Shown here piece by piece: positions 34,795-44,687 of a stretch of DNA of 64,000 nucleotides (the stretch's first letter is position 1; every line of letters begins with the position of its first letter). The position numbers were made by a program, and so were the translations under genes. The stretch lies in NCBI GenBank assembly GCA_018268935.1, contig JAFDVS010000031.1, positions 1-64,000 on the forward strand, read 5' to 3'. This DNA is from Acidobacteriota bacterium. GTDB lineage: Bacteria; Acidobacteriota; Terriglobia; Bryobacterales; Bryobacteraceae. The notes under the pieces are model-generated. The model was not told the origin of the DNA. It ran no database searches and worked only from the letters and a program-made list of their open reading frames with translations.

Positions 34795-34896
34795 GTGAAA
34801 CGCTCCCTGCTGAGCGCCACGCTCACCGACGTGCAGTTCTGGATCCCGGTTGCCGTTCTCATCTTCGGCATCACGCTCCTCGTGCTACTGGCTTAG
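34795..34896 (+). CDS. 33-residue single-span membrane peptide
   Basis: GTG start with a perfect AAGGAGG 6 bases upstream (34781-34787), stop at 34896. The peptide has a short polar N-terminus (MKRSLLSATLTDVQF) and one hydrophobic helix (WIPVAVLIFGITLLVLLA). The transporter gene begins 4 bases after the stop. The arrangement suggests an accessory subunit or a translation-coupling leader of the transporter. Confidence 0.72.
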   Translation: MKRSLLSATLTDVQFWIPVAVLIFGITLLVLLA

Positions 34897-34900
34897 CCAC

Positions 34901-36172
34901 ATGAACAAGCAAATCTCGCTTCATCAACTCGGCGTCTTCTCCGGACTCGCCGCGGGCGCATGGCTCGGCATGGCGGAGGCGCCGACGAAGCTCGTCACTG
35001 TCGGCTTCTCCCCATTCCTCATCTCCCTCGGCATGGTGGCCGGAGTCTTCGTCGCCCGCTGGACCGTGCCCATGGCCCTCAAAGGCACCAGCTACATCTG
35101 GGCCGATCTGCGCGAGAAGCCGCACCTGATTGCATGGGCCATACTCGCCGGCATGCTGTGGGCCGTCGCGAACACACTCACCGTCTTCGCCATCCGCAAC
35201 GTCGGCCTCTCCATCGCCTTCCCCTTGTGGAATACGAACAGCCTCGTCGGCCTCTTCTGGGGCTGGCTCCTCTTCCACGAACTCCGCGGCGCAGGAACCA
35301 GACAACTCACCAAAGTCCTCGGCGGAGCAGCCGCCATCGTCATCGGAGCCTGCATCCTCGCCCTCGCCACCACGCACAGCGCGACCACAAACACCAGCGG
35401 AACCGCGTCCCTCGGCATCGCCGCCGCACTGGGCGCGGGCGTGCTCTGGGGCACCATGTACATCCCCTATCGCAAGGCCTACATCAGCGGCATGAACCCG
35501 CTCTCGTTCGTCACCGTCTTCACCTTCGGCGAACTGGGCACCGTGTTCGCGCTCGCCGTCGCCTTCGATGGCGGCGTCCACAACGTCATCTCACTGCTCG
35601 GCCAGGCACGCCCCGCGCTCTTCTGGCTCTTCCTCGGCGGCTTCTGCTGGGTGCTCGGCGATCTCTTCCAGCAGTACGCCGCCAAGTACGTCGGCATCGG
35701 CCGCGGCATCCCGCTTTCCAACACCAATCAACTCTGGGGCCTCGCCTGGGGCGCGCTCGTCTTCGGTGAATTCGCAGGGCAGGGAAGCGGCACCATCACG
35801 TTGGTCATCATCGGCTCACTCATCATGATTGCCGGAGCCGTCGCCATCAGCATGGCCGAAGCTCCCGAACTCGAACAGCAGTCCTGGCGCACCGCCATGC
35901 AGCGCGAATGCGACCGCTATTCGCTCGACCCCGCCCGCGTGGCCCAAACACTCGAAGGCAAAGATCCGCTCGCCGAAGAGCGCCCCACGCGCCGTTGGTG
36001 GGAATTCGTCATCGTCCTCGCTGCCGTGGCCTTCTTCATCTGGCTCGCTGCCGGATCCGCATCGCAGCCCATCGCCATGAACATCCCGTGGATGCTGCTC
36101 CTCATCGCCGCCTCCGTCGCATTACTGATCGGCTGCGGCATCCTCCTCCACAAACGCACCGGCTTCTCCTAG
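34901..36172 (+). CDS. GRP-family (GlcU/RhaT-like) sugar transporter
   Basis: 423 residues with about ten hydrophobic segments. The internal duplication of drug/metabolite-type permeases is visible: FPLWNTNSLVGLFWGWLLF in the first half and IPLSNTNQLWGLAWGALVF in the second. It resembles glucose/rhamnose permeases of the GRP group. Unusually, after about residue 320 a soluble Glu/Arg-rich linker (~50 residues) leads to two extra C-terminal spans. The last gene of the iol operon, so inositol (or an inositol glycoside) is the likely substrate. Confidence 0.82.
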   Translation: MNKQISLHQLGVFSGLAAGAWLGMAEAPTKLVTVGFSPFLISLGMVAGVFVARWTVPMALKGTSYIWADLREKPHLIAWAILAGMLWAVANTLTVFAIRNVGLSIAFPLWNTNSLVGLFWGWLLFHELRGAGTRQLTKVLGGAAAIVIGACILALATTHSATTNTSGTASLGIAAALGAGVLWGTMYIPYRKAYISGMNPLSFVTVFTFGELGTVFALAVAFDGGVHNVISLLGQARPALFWLFLGGFCWVLGDLFQQYAAKYVGIGRGIPLSNTNQLWGLAWGALVFGEFAGQGSGTITLVIIGSLIMIAGAVAISMAEAPELEQQSWRTAMQRECDRYSLDPARVAQTLEGKDPLAEERPTRRWWEFVIVLAAVAFFIWLAAGSASQPIAMNIPWMLLLIAASVALLIGCGILLHKRTGFS

Positions 36173-36201
36173 CGCAGTGACGCGGGCCTCCAGGCCGGCG
36201 G

Positions 36202-38445
36202 CTAATTCACCGTCACCGTAACCTCCCGCTGCCCCGGCAAAGGCACGCGCAATAAATAAGGCAGCTTCGTCACAGTAAACTCCCCACCAGCCGATCCATT
36301 CGACCACCGATAAGCCCCCGGCTTCAATCGCCACAGCCGCATCTCCGCCATCGTCTCCCCAGCCGCAAACGAATACGCCCGCACGCGCACCTCGCGCTCC
36401 CCCGCCGCAAGCACCGCCCGCGCAAACTCGCCCCCTGCCGGCCACGTCACCGCAAACGTCGGATACCGATCCCCGCGAGGAGCCTCGCCCCCAAACAAAT
36501 ACCACCGGTACTCCGCGGGCAGCGGATAATACACCCGATCCGTATACAGCACCTCCGTCGTGTAAATATCCCAATTCACCGCAAACCGCGCTTCCGCCTC
36601 GCGAGCCATTTTCGTCATCTCCGCAAGCACCACGCCATCCGCCTTACGCCCACTCAAACCCCGCCACGCAAAGTAAGCCTCGGGCGCACCACGCATCTCA
36701 GCGCACAACGCAGCATACTTCCCACAATCCTCCAGCACCGCAAAGCTCTCCCCCGCCGCATCCAGATACTTCTTCGATCCCGTCAAATCGTACACCGCCA
36801 GCAACAACGACGTCAGCGCTTCCTGCGACCGGCCGCTCCACTGAAAGTAATCCCACTCCGCCTCCGGCTTGTCCCAACCCGCCTTGCCGATCAGATACTC
36901 ACCATCCGCGGCCCGCAGCACCGAAGGAAAAATCCCCGCCGGTTTCCCATGCCGCGTATCCCGCATCGCCCGGATCCACGAATCGGCCCACGCCGCAATC
37001 CGTGCAATCAACGCCGGATCGCGCGACAAATACGCGTACCACAGCGCCGGCCCCATCGCCCGGGTATTCAAATGCACATCCACATCGCGCCCATTCGCCG
37101 TATCCGCTTCCCGGCAGTTAAACCACGAACTGCGAAAACGCAGGAACCCATCGGGCTGCGTCTTCAGCCACGACTCCGAACACGCCGCGGTTTGACCCAA
37201 CCGCGCCCGTAACTCCCCGTCCTCAGGATGCAACGCCGCCGCCAGCGGCTGCGTATCGGTCGTGGGTTCCGATGAATGCTCCACATCCGAAATCCCCTTA
37301 TCGTATCCATTCAGCAGTGTCCCGCTATTCCACAATCCACCAGCAACATTCCGAATCCCGCGTGCAGCCACGTCCGATCCGAATCCCAACGCCTGCGGCC
37401 CCCAGTGACGCAGAATCTCGACATCGTCTCCCCATCCGCCGCCCAACTCCCCATTCGCCGATTGCCGCTTCTCCACCCACCACCGCGTAATCGCATCCAT
37501 CCTCGCCATGAGCCGCCGTTGTGCCACTGCCCATTCCGGAGCCCCCGCCGGCGCGCTAGGAACATCCACGGCCCACGCCACCGGTTGCACCGAGGCACAA
37601 TACTCGCCCCGAGGCATTCGCTGCGTCTGCACCACTTGCCCCGTGCAAGCCGCACTGATCGTCTGCCGCAATATCGCGTTCCCCGGCATCACCCGCAATC
37701 CCTCGCGAAACAGCAAATCGGTCTGCAGAATATCATCCGGTTCGTGATTCTCCGCCGCCAGCCAGAACCACCCGCGCATCCGCGCCAGCAGCGCTTCCTG
37801 CCGCACCGCTGCATCACCACTGAACGCCATCCGATCCCCCAACTGCTGCATCCACGCCCGCCGCGCTGTCGATCCCTGCGCTTCCGTTAAGTACGATCGA
37901 TGCAACTCCGCCACGCGCGCTCTCCACCGCGGCGCCAGATCCCGCTCCATCTCATCCACCGGAGTCCACCGCAAGGCAAACAGCACATACCACGGAGCCT
38001 CGGAAGTCACCGTCAACTCCTGCGGCCCATCCACCACCGCCAGCAACGACGTATGCCGCAGATTCCGCTTCGGCCGCATCCGCCCCGGCCCCGGAGCAAT
38101 CACCGGACGCGCATCCATCTCCCCCTTCGCCCCGGACAATCGAAACGTAAACCGGTCCGCCTCCGGATTCGCCAGAAACACTTCCACCAGGTACCGTCCC
38201 TTTGCCGAAAACGCAAACCTCTGCGTGCCCTGCACCTTCACCCCAGCCATCAACGCCGCGTCCGCCAACAAGACATCGTAAGGTTGACGCGACACCCGTG
38301 GCCCCGGCTCCTTCACCGAAGGAGCATTCGTCCACTTCATCTCCGCCGACACCAGCGCGCAGCGCGAGCCCGCCGGTGGCGCCACCATCGAAACACATCC
38401 ACCCCAAACGGCCACCGCCAGCGAGCCCACGGCTGTCCAAAACAT
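36202..38445 (-). CDS. Large secreted protein, possible alpha/alpha-barrel carbohydrate enzyme
   Basis: 747 residues from the ATG at 38445 (GGAGGG 8 bases upstream). Residues 1-18 form a signal with a Gly-Gly-Cys that could be a lipoprotein box. I do not recognise a family with certainty. The middle (about 300-600) is Trp/Tyr/Gly-rich with repeated helical segments (e.g. WAVAQRRLMARMDAITRWW; WGPQALGFGSDVAARG), reminiscent of alpha/alpha-toroid lyases or glycosidases. The C-terminus (about 680-747) is a small beta domain. It lies 17 bases downstream of a TonB receptor gene, a SusD-like position, but it does not look like SusD. Confidence 0.55.
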   Translation of the reverse strand: MFWTAVGSLAVAVWGGCVSMVAPPAGSRCALVSAEMKWTNAPSVKEPGPRVSRQPYDVLLADAALMAGVKVQGTQRFAFSAKGRYLVEVFLANPEADRFTFRLSGAKGEMDARPVIAPGPGRMRPKRNLRHTSLLAVVDGPQELTVTSEAPWYVLFALRWTPVDEMERDLAPRWRARVAELHRSYLTEAQGSTARRAWMQQLGDRMAFSGDAAVRQEALLARMRGWFWLAAENHEPDDILQTDLLFREGLRVMPGNAILRQTISAACTGQVVQTQRMPRGEYCASVQPVAWAVDVPSAPAGAPEWAVAQRRLMARMDAITRWWVEKRQSANGELGGGWGDDVEILRHWGPQALGFGSDVAARGIRNVAGGLWNSGTLLNGYDKGISDVEHSSEPTTDTQPLAAALHPEDGELRARLGQTAACSESWLKTQPDGFLRFRSSWFNCREADTANGRDVDVHLNTRAMGPALWYAYLSRDPALIARIAAWADSWIRAMRDTRHGKPAGIFPSVLRAADGEYLIGKAGWDKPEAEWDYFQWSGRSQEALTSLLLAVYDLTGSKKYLDAAGESFAVLEDCGKYAALCAEMRGAPEAYFAWRGLSGRKADGVVLAEMTKMAREAEARFAVNWDIYTTEVLYTDRVYYPLPAEYRWYLFGGEAPRGDRYPTFAVTWPAGGEFARAVLAAGEREVRVRAYSFAAGETMAEMRLWRLKPGAYRWSNGSAGGEFTVTKLPYLLRVPLPGQREVTVTVN

Positions 38446-38462
38446 TGTCAACCCTCCATGTT

Positions 38463-41400
38463 CTAAAACTCCATCCGCAACGCCATCTGCAAAACACGTG
38501 CTCCGCCGGTCCCGGTGATCCGCCCAAACGACTGCGTCGTATTGAACGTCGTCTGCGGTGCCGACAAATTCGCGTGGTTCAGAATATTGAAAAAGTCCGT
38601 ACGGAACTCCAGCCGGCTGCGGTCACTCCACAACGTGAACCGCTTCTGCGCCGATAGATCCCACGCCCACGAACCAGGCCCACCTAAAATCGAGCGACCC
38701 GCATTGCCGTACGTCCCCACAGCATTGCGCGCGAACGCCGCCGTATTGAACCACCGCGCGAATTTCTCATCCTTCGACCGGCTGTTTGACAACACTGGAT
38801 TCCCGATCAGATCCGGACGGTCATACCCAACGCCGGTCAACGACACATCGCTCCCGGTGAGAATCGTCAACGGATTGCCCGTTTGGAACGTATTAATCCC
38901 GGCCAGTTGCCAGTTGCCCAACGTCTGCCGCAACCACGCATGCCCGTGCTTAAAGAACGGCACTTCGTACAAATACGAGAACACAGCGACATGCCGCCGG
39001 TCGTACTCGCCCAATCCGCGCGATCCCAACCGGTTCAACGGATCCTGCTGCCGGCACTGATCCAGCGTCTCCTGCTGGCACGCATCGTCAATCGCCTTTG
39101 ACCACGTGTAGTGCGCCACCAGCGTGAATCCATCGGCCAGCCGTTTGTTCACCAGGAACTGAAGCCCGTTGTACGACGAGTTCGAATCCCACGACGAGAC
39201 AAAGAACCCGCGATACGTCGGTGCCAGCCCTCGCCGCGAATCCGTATTGCCCGTCGTCGAAAGAGCCCGGCCACTCGCATCGGTACCCGCAATGTACCGC
39301 GCCGGATTGAACTCCACCTGCAGCGGCAGCTTGCGCCCGTAATTGCCCACAAAGCCCACCTGCGCCATCCACGTCCGCGTCAACTGCCGCTGTACCGTGA
39401 AGCTCAGGTTCTGAATATACGCCGCCTGAAACGGGCTGTACAGGTGCCCGCCAATCGACGCAGGCAGATCGAACTTCGCATTCGAAGGATCCACCACATA
39501 CGGGAACGGATTCCGCAAACCCTGATACGGATTCGACAACGGCCCACCATTGCGGTACTCCACGCTCAAGGAAAACGGCTGGTTTCCGCTCAGCAGATAC
39601 TCCGAATGAATCCCGTCATAGCTCACCGCGTAGCCTCCGCGAACCGACGTCTTGCCATCGCCCGTCACGTCCCACGCAAAGCCAATCCGAGGCCCAAAGT
39701 TGCGGCTGTCGTATCCATACGAGTACTCGGGATCCGTCTGATACACCATGCCCCGAGGCGCGGTCGGAAACGTCTTCGATTGCACGCCTGCGATATACAT
39801 CGCCATCTGCCCCTTGTCTTCCCGCCATGGTGAATACAACTCCATACGCAACCCCAGGTTCAGTGTCAGCCGCCGCGTTGCCTTCCAGTTGTCCTGGAAA
39901 TAGAACCCCGGCAGATAATACTGGCCGCCCGTGATCGCGTACGAATTCTGCGTGAAGCTCACCACCCGCCCCAGCAGATAGTCCGCAACATTATTCCTCG
40001 AAAATGTTCCGTCGAATACGAACCGCCCCGAACTGGCCGAATTGTTCGACGACGAATAGCCGTGCCTCTGCACCTGCGCGCCCCACTTCAATTCGTGGCT
40101 GCCCTTCATCAAACTCCAGTCCTGAGCGAAGTCGAGCGTCGGTCCCTGCCGCTGCCGGTCCTTGCCCGGCGATGCGGAAAAACGCCCGTTCACCACAATC
40201 TGTGGCGGGCGCGGCGGCGAAGGCTCACCGGCGTCGGGGAAGTTCACTGCTCCAAACTCCGTCAGCGTCTTGCGGTAGAAATTCGATTCGTCGTAAACAA
40301 ACTTCGTCCAACTCCCGCGCGTTGTCGACAACAGGTTCGAAGACCACGTCCGCGTGTGAGTCACCGTGTGCGTGTTCGTGTCCGTCGTCGATGGAGCATC
40401 GAATCCGGGAATATTCGACCCCGGGCTCACCACCACCGGAAACGCGGTCACGCCGCGCTGGAAATCGTAGAAGTAGCGATACGAAATCCGATCCCTGTCC
40501 CGAGGCTGCCAGTCAAAACGCCCTAGCAGATTGTCGCCCGTCGTATTGTTCGGGCTCAGCACCGCCAGACTCCCGTTGGCCACATTCGGCAGCGGAATCT
40601 TCTCGCTCATGAACTTCACCGCCACCGGATCGAAGCGGCTCACCGGTATCTGCCGCCCCGGAAACGCCTGGTTGTTCAACGGATCCACCGGCGCCGGATT
40701 CGATCCCGAAAAATCTCCAGCGCGCTCCTGCGCCGTCGGTGGAAACGCCGATGTCGACGAAGACTCGGCCCGCGTCCGAATCCCCTGATACGAGGCAAAG
40801 AAGAACAGCTTGTTCCGCAGGATCGGTCCCCCGAACGTCGCCCCAAACTGGTTGTATCGCAACTTCGCCTTCGAACGGTCAAAGAACCGCCGCGCATCCA
40901 GTTTGTCGTTGCGCAGAAAGTTCCATGCCGACCCGTGAAACTCGTTCGTCCCCGCCTTCGTCACCGCCGCAATCACCGCCGACCCGCGCCCGTACTCCGC
41001 GGTCACTCCCGACGAAATCACCTTGATCTCCTGCACCGCGTCCGGCGGCGGCATGTTCAAGGACTGCCCGCGATGCGCATAATACATCGACCCGCCGTCC
41101 AACTGCATGTTCGTCGCCGTAGCGCGGCTGCCGTTAATATTGATGCGCTGCTGTGAAAACGATACCTCGCTGGCGCCTGTGATCGATGTCCGCGTTACCC
41201 CGGGAATCAACGACGCAAACGACAGAATGTTCCGCCCGTTCAGCGGCAGATCGACAATCCGTTTATCGTCCACCAACGTGCCCACCGTCGCCGTGCGTGT
41301 GTCCACCAGCGGTGCATCGCCCTCCACCACTACCGACTGCGTCACCGCGCCTACTTCCAACGTCAAATCCACACGCACATTCTGAAACGACGTGACCGTG

Positions 41401-41663
41401 ATGCCCCGCCGTACCGACTTCTTGAACCCTTCCTTCTCGGCGTTCACCGTGTACTCGCCCGGCGTCACTCCAGGCACCAGGTAATCGCCCGTTGCGTTTG
41501 ACTTCGTTTCCACCCGCTGCCCCGTCGCGTCGTGGATCACCTGTATTCTCGCCTCGGGAACTCCCAACCCCGAGGAATCCAGGACCACTCCGAGTATCTG
41601 GCCGGTGGGCGTTTGCGCCATAGCGGAAATGGCGCAGCACAGCAAGAGAAGAATGCTGCTCAT
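38463..41663 (-). CDS. TonB-dependent receptor with carboxypeptidase-regulatory domain
   Basis: 1066 residues. Signal peptide 1-16, regulatory-like beta-sandwich (TGQILGVVLDSSGLGVPEAR, about 19-100), plug (DLPLNGRNILSFASLIPG) and a barrel ending in LQMALRMEF. It belongs to the same subclass as the receptor at 24413-27664 but is clearly divergent. The mannonate-dehydratase-like gene lies 24 bases upstream on the same strand, suggesting co-transcription and uronate or related ligands. Confidence 0.88.
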   Translation of the reverse strand: MSSILLLLCCAISAMAQTPTGQILGVVLDSSGLGVPEARIQVIHDATGQRVETKSNATGDYLVPGVTPGEYTVNAEKEGFKKSVRRGITVTSFQNVRVDLTLEVGAVTQSVVVEGDAPLVDTRTATVGTLVDDKRIVDLPLNGRNILSFASLIPGVTRTSITGASEVSFSQQRININGSRATATNMQLDGGSMYYAHRGQSLNMPPPDAVQEIKVISSGVTAEYGRGSAVIAAVTKAGTNEFHGSAWNFLRNDKLDARRFFDRSKAKLRYNQFGATFGGPILRNKLFFFASYQGIRTRAESSSTSAFPPTAQERAGDFSGSNPAPVDPLNNQAFPGRQIPVSRFDPVAVKFMSEKIPLPNVANGSLAVLSPNNTTGDNLLGRFDWQPRDRDRISYRYFYDFQRGVTAFPVVVSPGSNIPGFDAPSTTDTNTHTVTHTRTWSSNLLSTTRGSWTKFVYDESNFYRKTLTEFGAVNFPDAGEPSPPRPPQIVVNGRFSASPGKDRQRQGPTLDFAQDWSLMKGSHELKWGAQVQRHGYSSSNNSASSGRFVFDGTFSRNNVADYLLGRVVSFTQNSYAITGGQYYLPGFYFQDNWKATRRLTLNLGLRMELYSPWREDKGQMAMYIAGVQSKTFPTAPRGMVYQTDPEYSYGYDSRNFGPRIGFAWDVTGDGKTSVRGGYAVSYDGIHSEYLLSGNQPFSLSVEYRNGGPLSNPYQGLRNPFPYVVDPSNAKFDLPASIGGHLYSPFQAAYIQNLSFTVQRQLTRTWMAQVGFVGNYGRKLPLQVEFNPARYIAGTDASGRALSTTGNTDSRRGLAPTYRGFFVSSWDSNSSYNGLQFLVNKRLADGFTLVAHYTWSKAIDDACQQETLDQCRQQDPLNRLGSRGLGEYDRRHVAVFSYLYEVPFFKHGHAWLRQTLGNWQLAGINTFQTGNPLTILTGSDVSLTGVGYDRPDLIGNPVLSNSRSKDEKFARWFNTAAFARNAVGTYGNAGRSILGGPGSWAWDLSAQKRFTLWSDRSRLEFRTDFFNILNHANLSAPQTTFNTTQSFGRITGTGGARVLQMALRMEF

Positions 41664-41687
41664 GAGAATCTCCCTGAAGTGAAAAGA

Positions 41688-42773
41688 TTATGCGTACGGC
41701 AAACCGAGTCCCTGCATCACACCTTTCATATATCCAATCGCGAAGATCTTCCCCTGAATCGCATACCCGGGCCGGTCATTCGTTTCTTCATCCAGCGTCG
41801 GTGCATGATCCGGCCGTATCGGCCCGCTGAAACCGACTTCGTGATACGTCTTCAGCATCTTCACCATGTCCGTCTGCCCTTCATCGTGGAAGGTCTCCGT
41901 GAAATGGTCCCTCGTGCCCGAAATATCGCGGAAATGCACAAAGAAGATCTTCTTCTGTTTCCCCCACTCCTTCACCAACTGCACGCAGTCCTCGCCCATC
42001 GCGATGAAGTTCGCCTGGCAGAACGTGACCCCATTCACCGGGCTCGGCACAATGCCCATAATTCGCCGGTAATTCGCCGCGCTCGTCACAATGCGCCCAA
42101 TCCCGCGCAGCGGCGACAGCGGAGGATCATCCGGATGCAGCGCCATCTGGATCCCCGCCTTCTCCGCCACCGGAATCACCGCCTTCAGGAAATACTCAAT
42201 GTTCGACCAGAGCCTCTGCTCCGGCACTTCGCCCCACTTCGTGAGCCCCTGCGCCTTTGCAGCCGTCAAATCAAAGTCCGTCAGCAACGCTCCGCCGCGT
42301 CCCTTGCGGTCCACCTGCGTCCGGTACCACCCCAGCCCCGCCATGAAGTTGTAGCAGAGCACCTTGATCCCCACATTGCTCAGCGCCTTGATCGCCGCAA
42401 TGTAGTTCTCAATCTCTTCATCGCGGCCATCCACCCCAAGCTTGATCTTCTCCGCCGGCACCGGGTGGCTCTCCACACCGGCCACCTGCATCCCGATCGA
42501 CGCAAAGTCCGCCTTCATCTTCGCCAGCGTTGCTTCATATTCGCCCCGTGCCACACGGCCGAGGTTCGCGCCGCAAATCGCGTAATTCACGCCGATTTGC
42601 TTCGATATCCGCGCCTTGTGATCGACGCGATTGGAATTCATCGTGGCGAATTGCAATCCGGAAGGGGGCAGCGAGATGCGGTGAGGACCGCCCAAACTGT
42701 TTCCTGGAACTTTCGCCGCGGGGAGAGCCATGGCGGCTGCGAGACCCGCCGCCGTCCGCCGTGTGATCTGCAT
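41688..42773 (-). CDS. Mannonate dehydratase-like protein with Tat signal
   Basis: 361 residues. A twin-arginine signal (TRRTAAGLAAAMALPAA) precedes a UxuA-type TIM barrel: LHPDDPP, FCQANFIAMG, VHFRDISGTRDHFTE, TFHDEGQTDM and RPDHAPT, all close to the metal- and substrate-binding motifs of D-mannonate dehydratase, which forms 2-keto-3-deoxygluconate. Normal UxuA is cytoplasmic, so the export signal is unusual. Substrate may be a free uronate derivative in the periplasm. Confidence 0.8.
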   Translation of the reverse strand: MQITRRTAAGLAAAMALPAAKVPGNSLGGPHRISLPPSGLQFATMNSNRVDHKARISKQIGVNYAICGANLGRVARGEYEATLAKMKADFASIGMQVAGVESHPVPAEKIKLGVDGRDEEIENYIAAIKALSNVGIKVLCYNFMAGLGWYRTQVDRKGRGGALLTDFDLTAAKAQGLTKWGEVPEQRLWSNIEYFLKAVIPVAEKAGIQMALHPDDPPLSPLRGIGRIVTSAANYRRIMGIVPSPVNGVTFCQANFIAMGEDCVQLVKEWGKQKKIFFVHFRDISGTRDHFTETFHDEGQTDMVKMLKTYHEVGFSGPIRPDHAPTLDEETNDRPGYAIQGKIFAIGYMKGVMQGLGLPYA

Positions 42774-42818
42774 GAATCAGACCTCCTGATGATTCGCAGT
42801 ATACACCCGCTCCAGTTC

Positions 42819-44687
42819 CTACCGCGTTCGAATCTCCACGTACCCGTTCTTCTCCAGAAACCGGAAATACCCCACAAAATCGAAGTTCGAAGCACCCAGT
42901 TCCATTTGCGTCAACCGAGCCACTTCATCGAGCGTCCGCTTGCCATCACACCAATACAACGCGATGGTCGGAACTGAAGCCCATGCCCCTGATGGATACC
43001 CGCCCCATTGCGCATGCGGCAAATCGTCCAGCGGAATCGACCCGAAACGTTTCCGCACCACCACCATCGACGACGCACCCGGCTGCTGCCGCAGCTTCGA
43101 CTCCGAAGCAACCCGCTCCTTCTGCATCGCCGCGAACCTGCTGAGCCGCGCCACCGGCGGCTCCAACGAAGCCCGCACCCGCTCCCGATCCCCCGCAGCC
43201 ACCAGCCGCAACACGCTCCGCACCGCCTGCGCCTCGCGCCCCAGCATGTAGTCAATCCGTCCCGCGCCCGCAGCCGCAGCTTTCAAAATCTGCTCATACC
43301 CGCGCGTCTCACTCAGTTCCGCCAGCCATCGCGCTTCTTCTTCCCCGGCATTCGCCACGTAATAAAGAAACGCCGCCCCTATGATCGTGATGTCCCGCAA
43401 TGACCGCGCATCCACCCGCTCTGGAGTGTCCTCGCTGTTGTGATGCGTCTCCACTCCGCTCCCGCCGTATGCCCACACCGTCGGAATGCCCACCATCGGT
43501 TCCGCCATGTACGTATCCGTCCCCGTGGCGAAATCCTTCTCATGCCACGGCCGCCGCACCCGCGGCAAATACGTCGCAGCTACCTTCAAAATCAACGCAT
43601 CCGTGAAATCCTTCGCCACATGCGGGTTCATGTAGAACGAATACTCCGTCCCCGCAATCTCATACGCCGCCGCCGGAGTGTCCAGACACAACGCCGCCAT
43701 CGTGCGCTTCACGCGTTCCGGATTCCGTGCCATGTATGGCATCGATCCATACATCTCCCCCATAGATAAAACACGAATCGTCCGTTTTGGTTTGGGCAGT
43801 TTCCCCGCCGCAATCAGCCTCTGCAGCGCCGCCAGCGCTTCCATCGTCGCCGCAACACCGGTTGCGTTATCGTGCGCCCCTTGCTCGGAAGTGTGCCCCA
43901 ACGTCAGCACCTCTTCATCGCTCAACCCCGGCACCACCGCCGTTACATAGGGATAACTCCCCGCATAGTGCCGCGCATCGGACGTCGCCTTCACTCGCAC
44001 CGGACCCTTGGCCAGCAACGCTTTCAACTCCGCCGTCTGCCGTGGAGTAATCGAATAGCAGGGCAGGGGAGTGCTCCGCTTCGTGAACGCCCACCCATCA
44101 TCCCCCCATGCATTGATCCACTGCCGCCCATCCGGCAGCGATGGATTCTCCGTGAACGTATTAATCGCTCCCAGTGCCCCGGCCTTCACCAGCAGCCACT
44201 TGATCCCCGCCGGGTTCTCTTCCGTCATCGCAAACTTCCCGCGCAGATCCATCGATGCCGCCGCGCCGCGCTTCACCCACACCACTTCACCACTCAGTCC
44301 ATCCGCTGCCGGCCCGCTCCACATACACACCGAAGCAGGTACCTTCTCGTAATCCGCCAGCACCGCACCGCCTTCCACTTCCAACTTCGCCGATCGAACA
44401 TCCCACGCAAGCGGCATCGTCCAATACCCGAACTGCGTCACTCCATCGGCCGGAGTGTCCACGATCTCCGCCTGCTGCAACCCAAGCCGCGTCATCTCCT
44501 CGCGCAGCACGCGAGCCGTCATCGCAAAGCGAGGGAACGTGAAGAAGCGATCATTGGCGTAGATTTTCTTCATCAATTCCATCGCTTCCGCATCGCGCAC
44601 CTCGCCTCGCAGAGCGCCAATGACGCCCTCCAGCGACTCGCCCCAAGCCGCCCCACACAATGCCAGAAACAGAATCCACCGCATCAC
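42819..44687 (-). CDS. Exported M28-like metallopeptidase
   Basis: 622 residues, signal peptide 1-16. The core resembles M28 aminopeptidases with an inserted PA-like domain (about 100-220): LGHTSEQGAHDNATGVAA gives the first zinc His and bridging Asp, and THHNSEDTPE the last zinc His. In the catalytic Glu-Glu box the sequence is MGEMYGS, so the second Glu is Met, a loss of a usual zinc ligand. The C-terminal ~170 residues contain a segment with a PAS/DprA-like WCDGKRTLDEVARL motif, resembling small winged-helix binding modules. Starts inside the end of the GH42-like gene. Confidence 0.72.
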   Translation of the reverse strand: MMRWILFLALCGAAWGESLEGVIGALRGEVRDAEAMELMKKIYANDRFFTFPRFAMTARVLREEMTRLGLQQAEIVDTPADGVTQFGYWTMPLAWDVRSAKLEVEGGAVLADYEKVPASVCMWSGPAADGLSGEVVWVKRGAAASMDLRGKFAMTEENPAGIKWLLVKAGALGAINTFTENPSLPDGRQWINAWGDDGWAFTKRSTPLPCYSITPRQTAELKALLAKGPVRVKATSDARHYAGSYPYVTAVVPGLSDEEVLTLGHTSEQGAHDNATGVAATMEALAALQRLIAAGKLPKPKRTIRVLSMGEMYGSMPYMARNPERVKRTMAALCLDTPAAAYEIAGTEYSFYMNPHVAKDFTDALILKVAATYLPRVRRPWHEKDFATGTDTYMAEPMVGIPTVWAYGGSGVETHHNSEDTPERVDARSLRDITIIGAAFLYYVANAGEEEARWLAELSETRGYEQILKAAAAGAGRIDYMLGREAQAVRSVLRLVAAGDRERVRASLEPPVARLSRFAAMQKERVASESKLRQQPGASSMVVVRKRFGSIPLDDLPHAQWGGYPSGAWASVPTIALYWCDGKRTLDEVARLTQMELGASNFDFVGYFRFLEKNGYVEIRTR

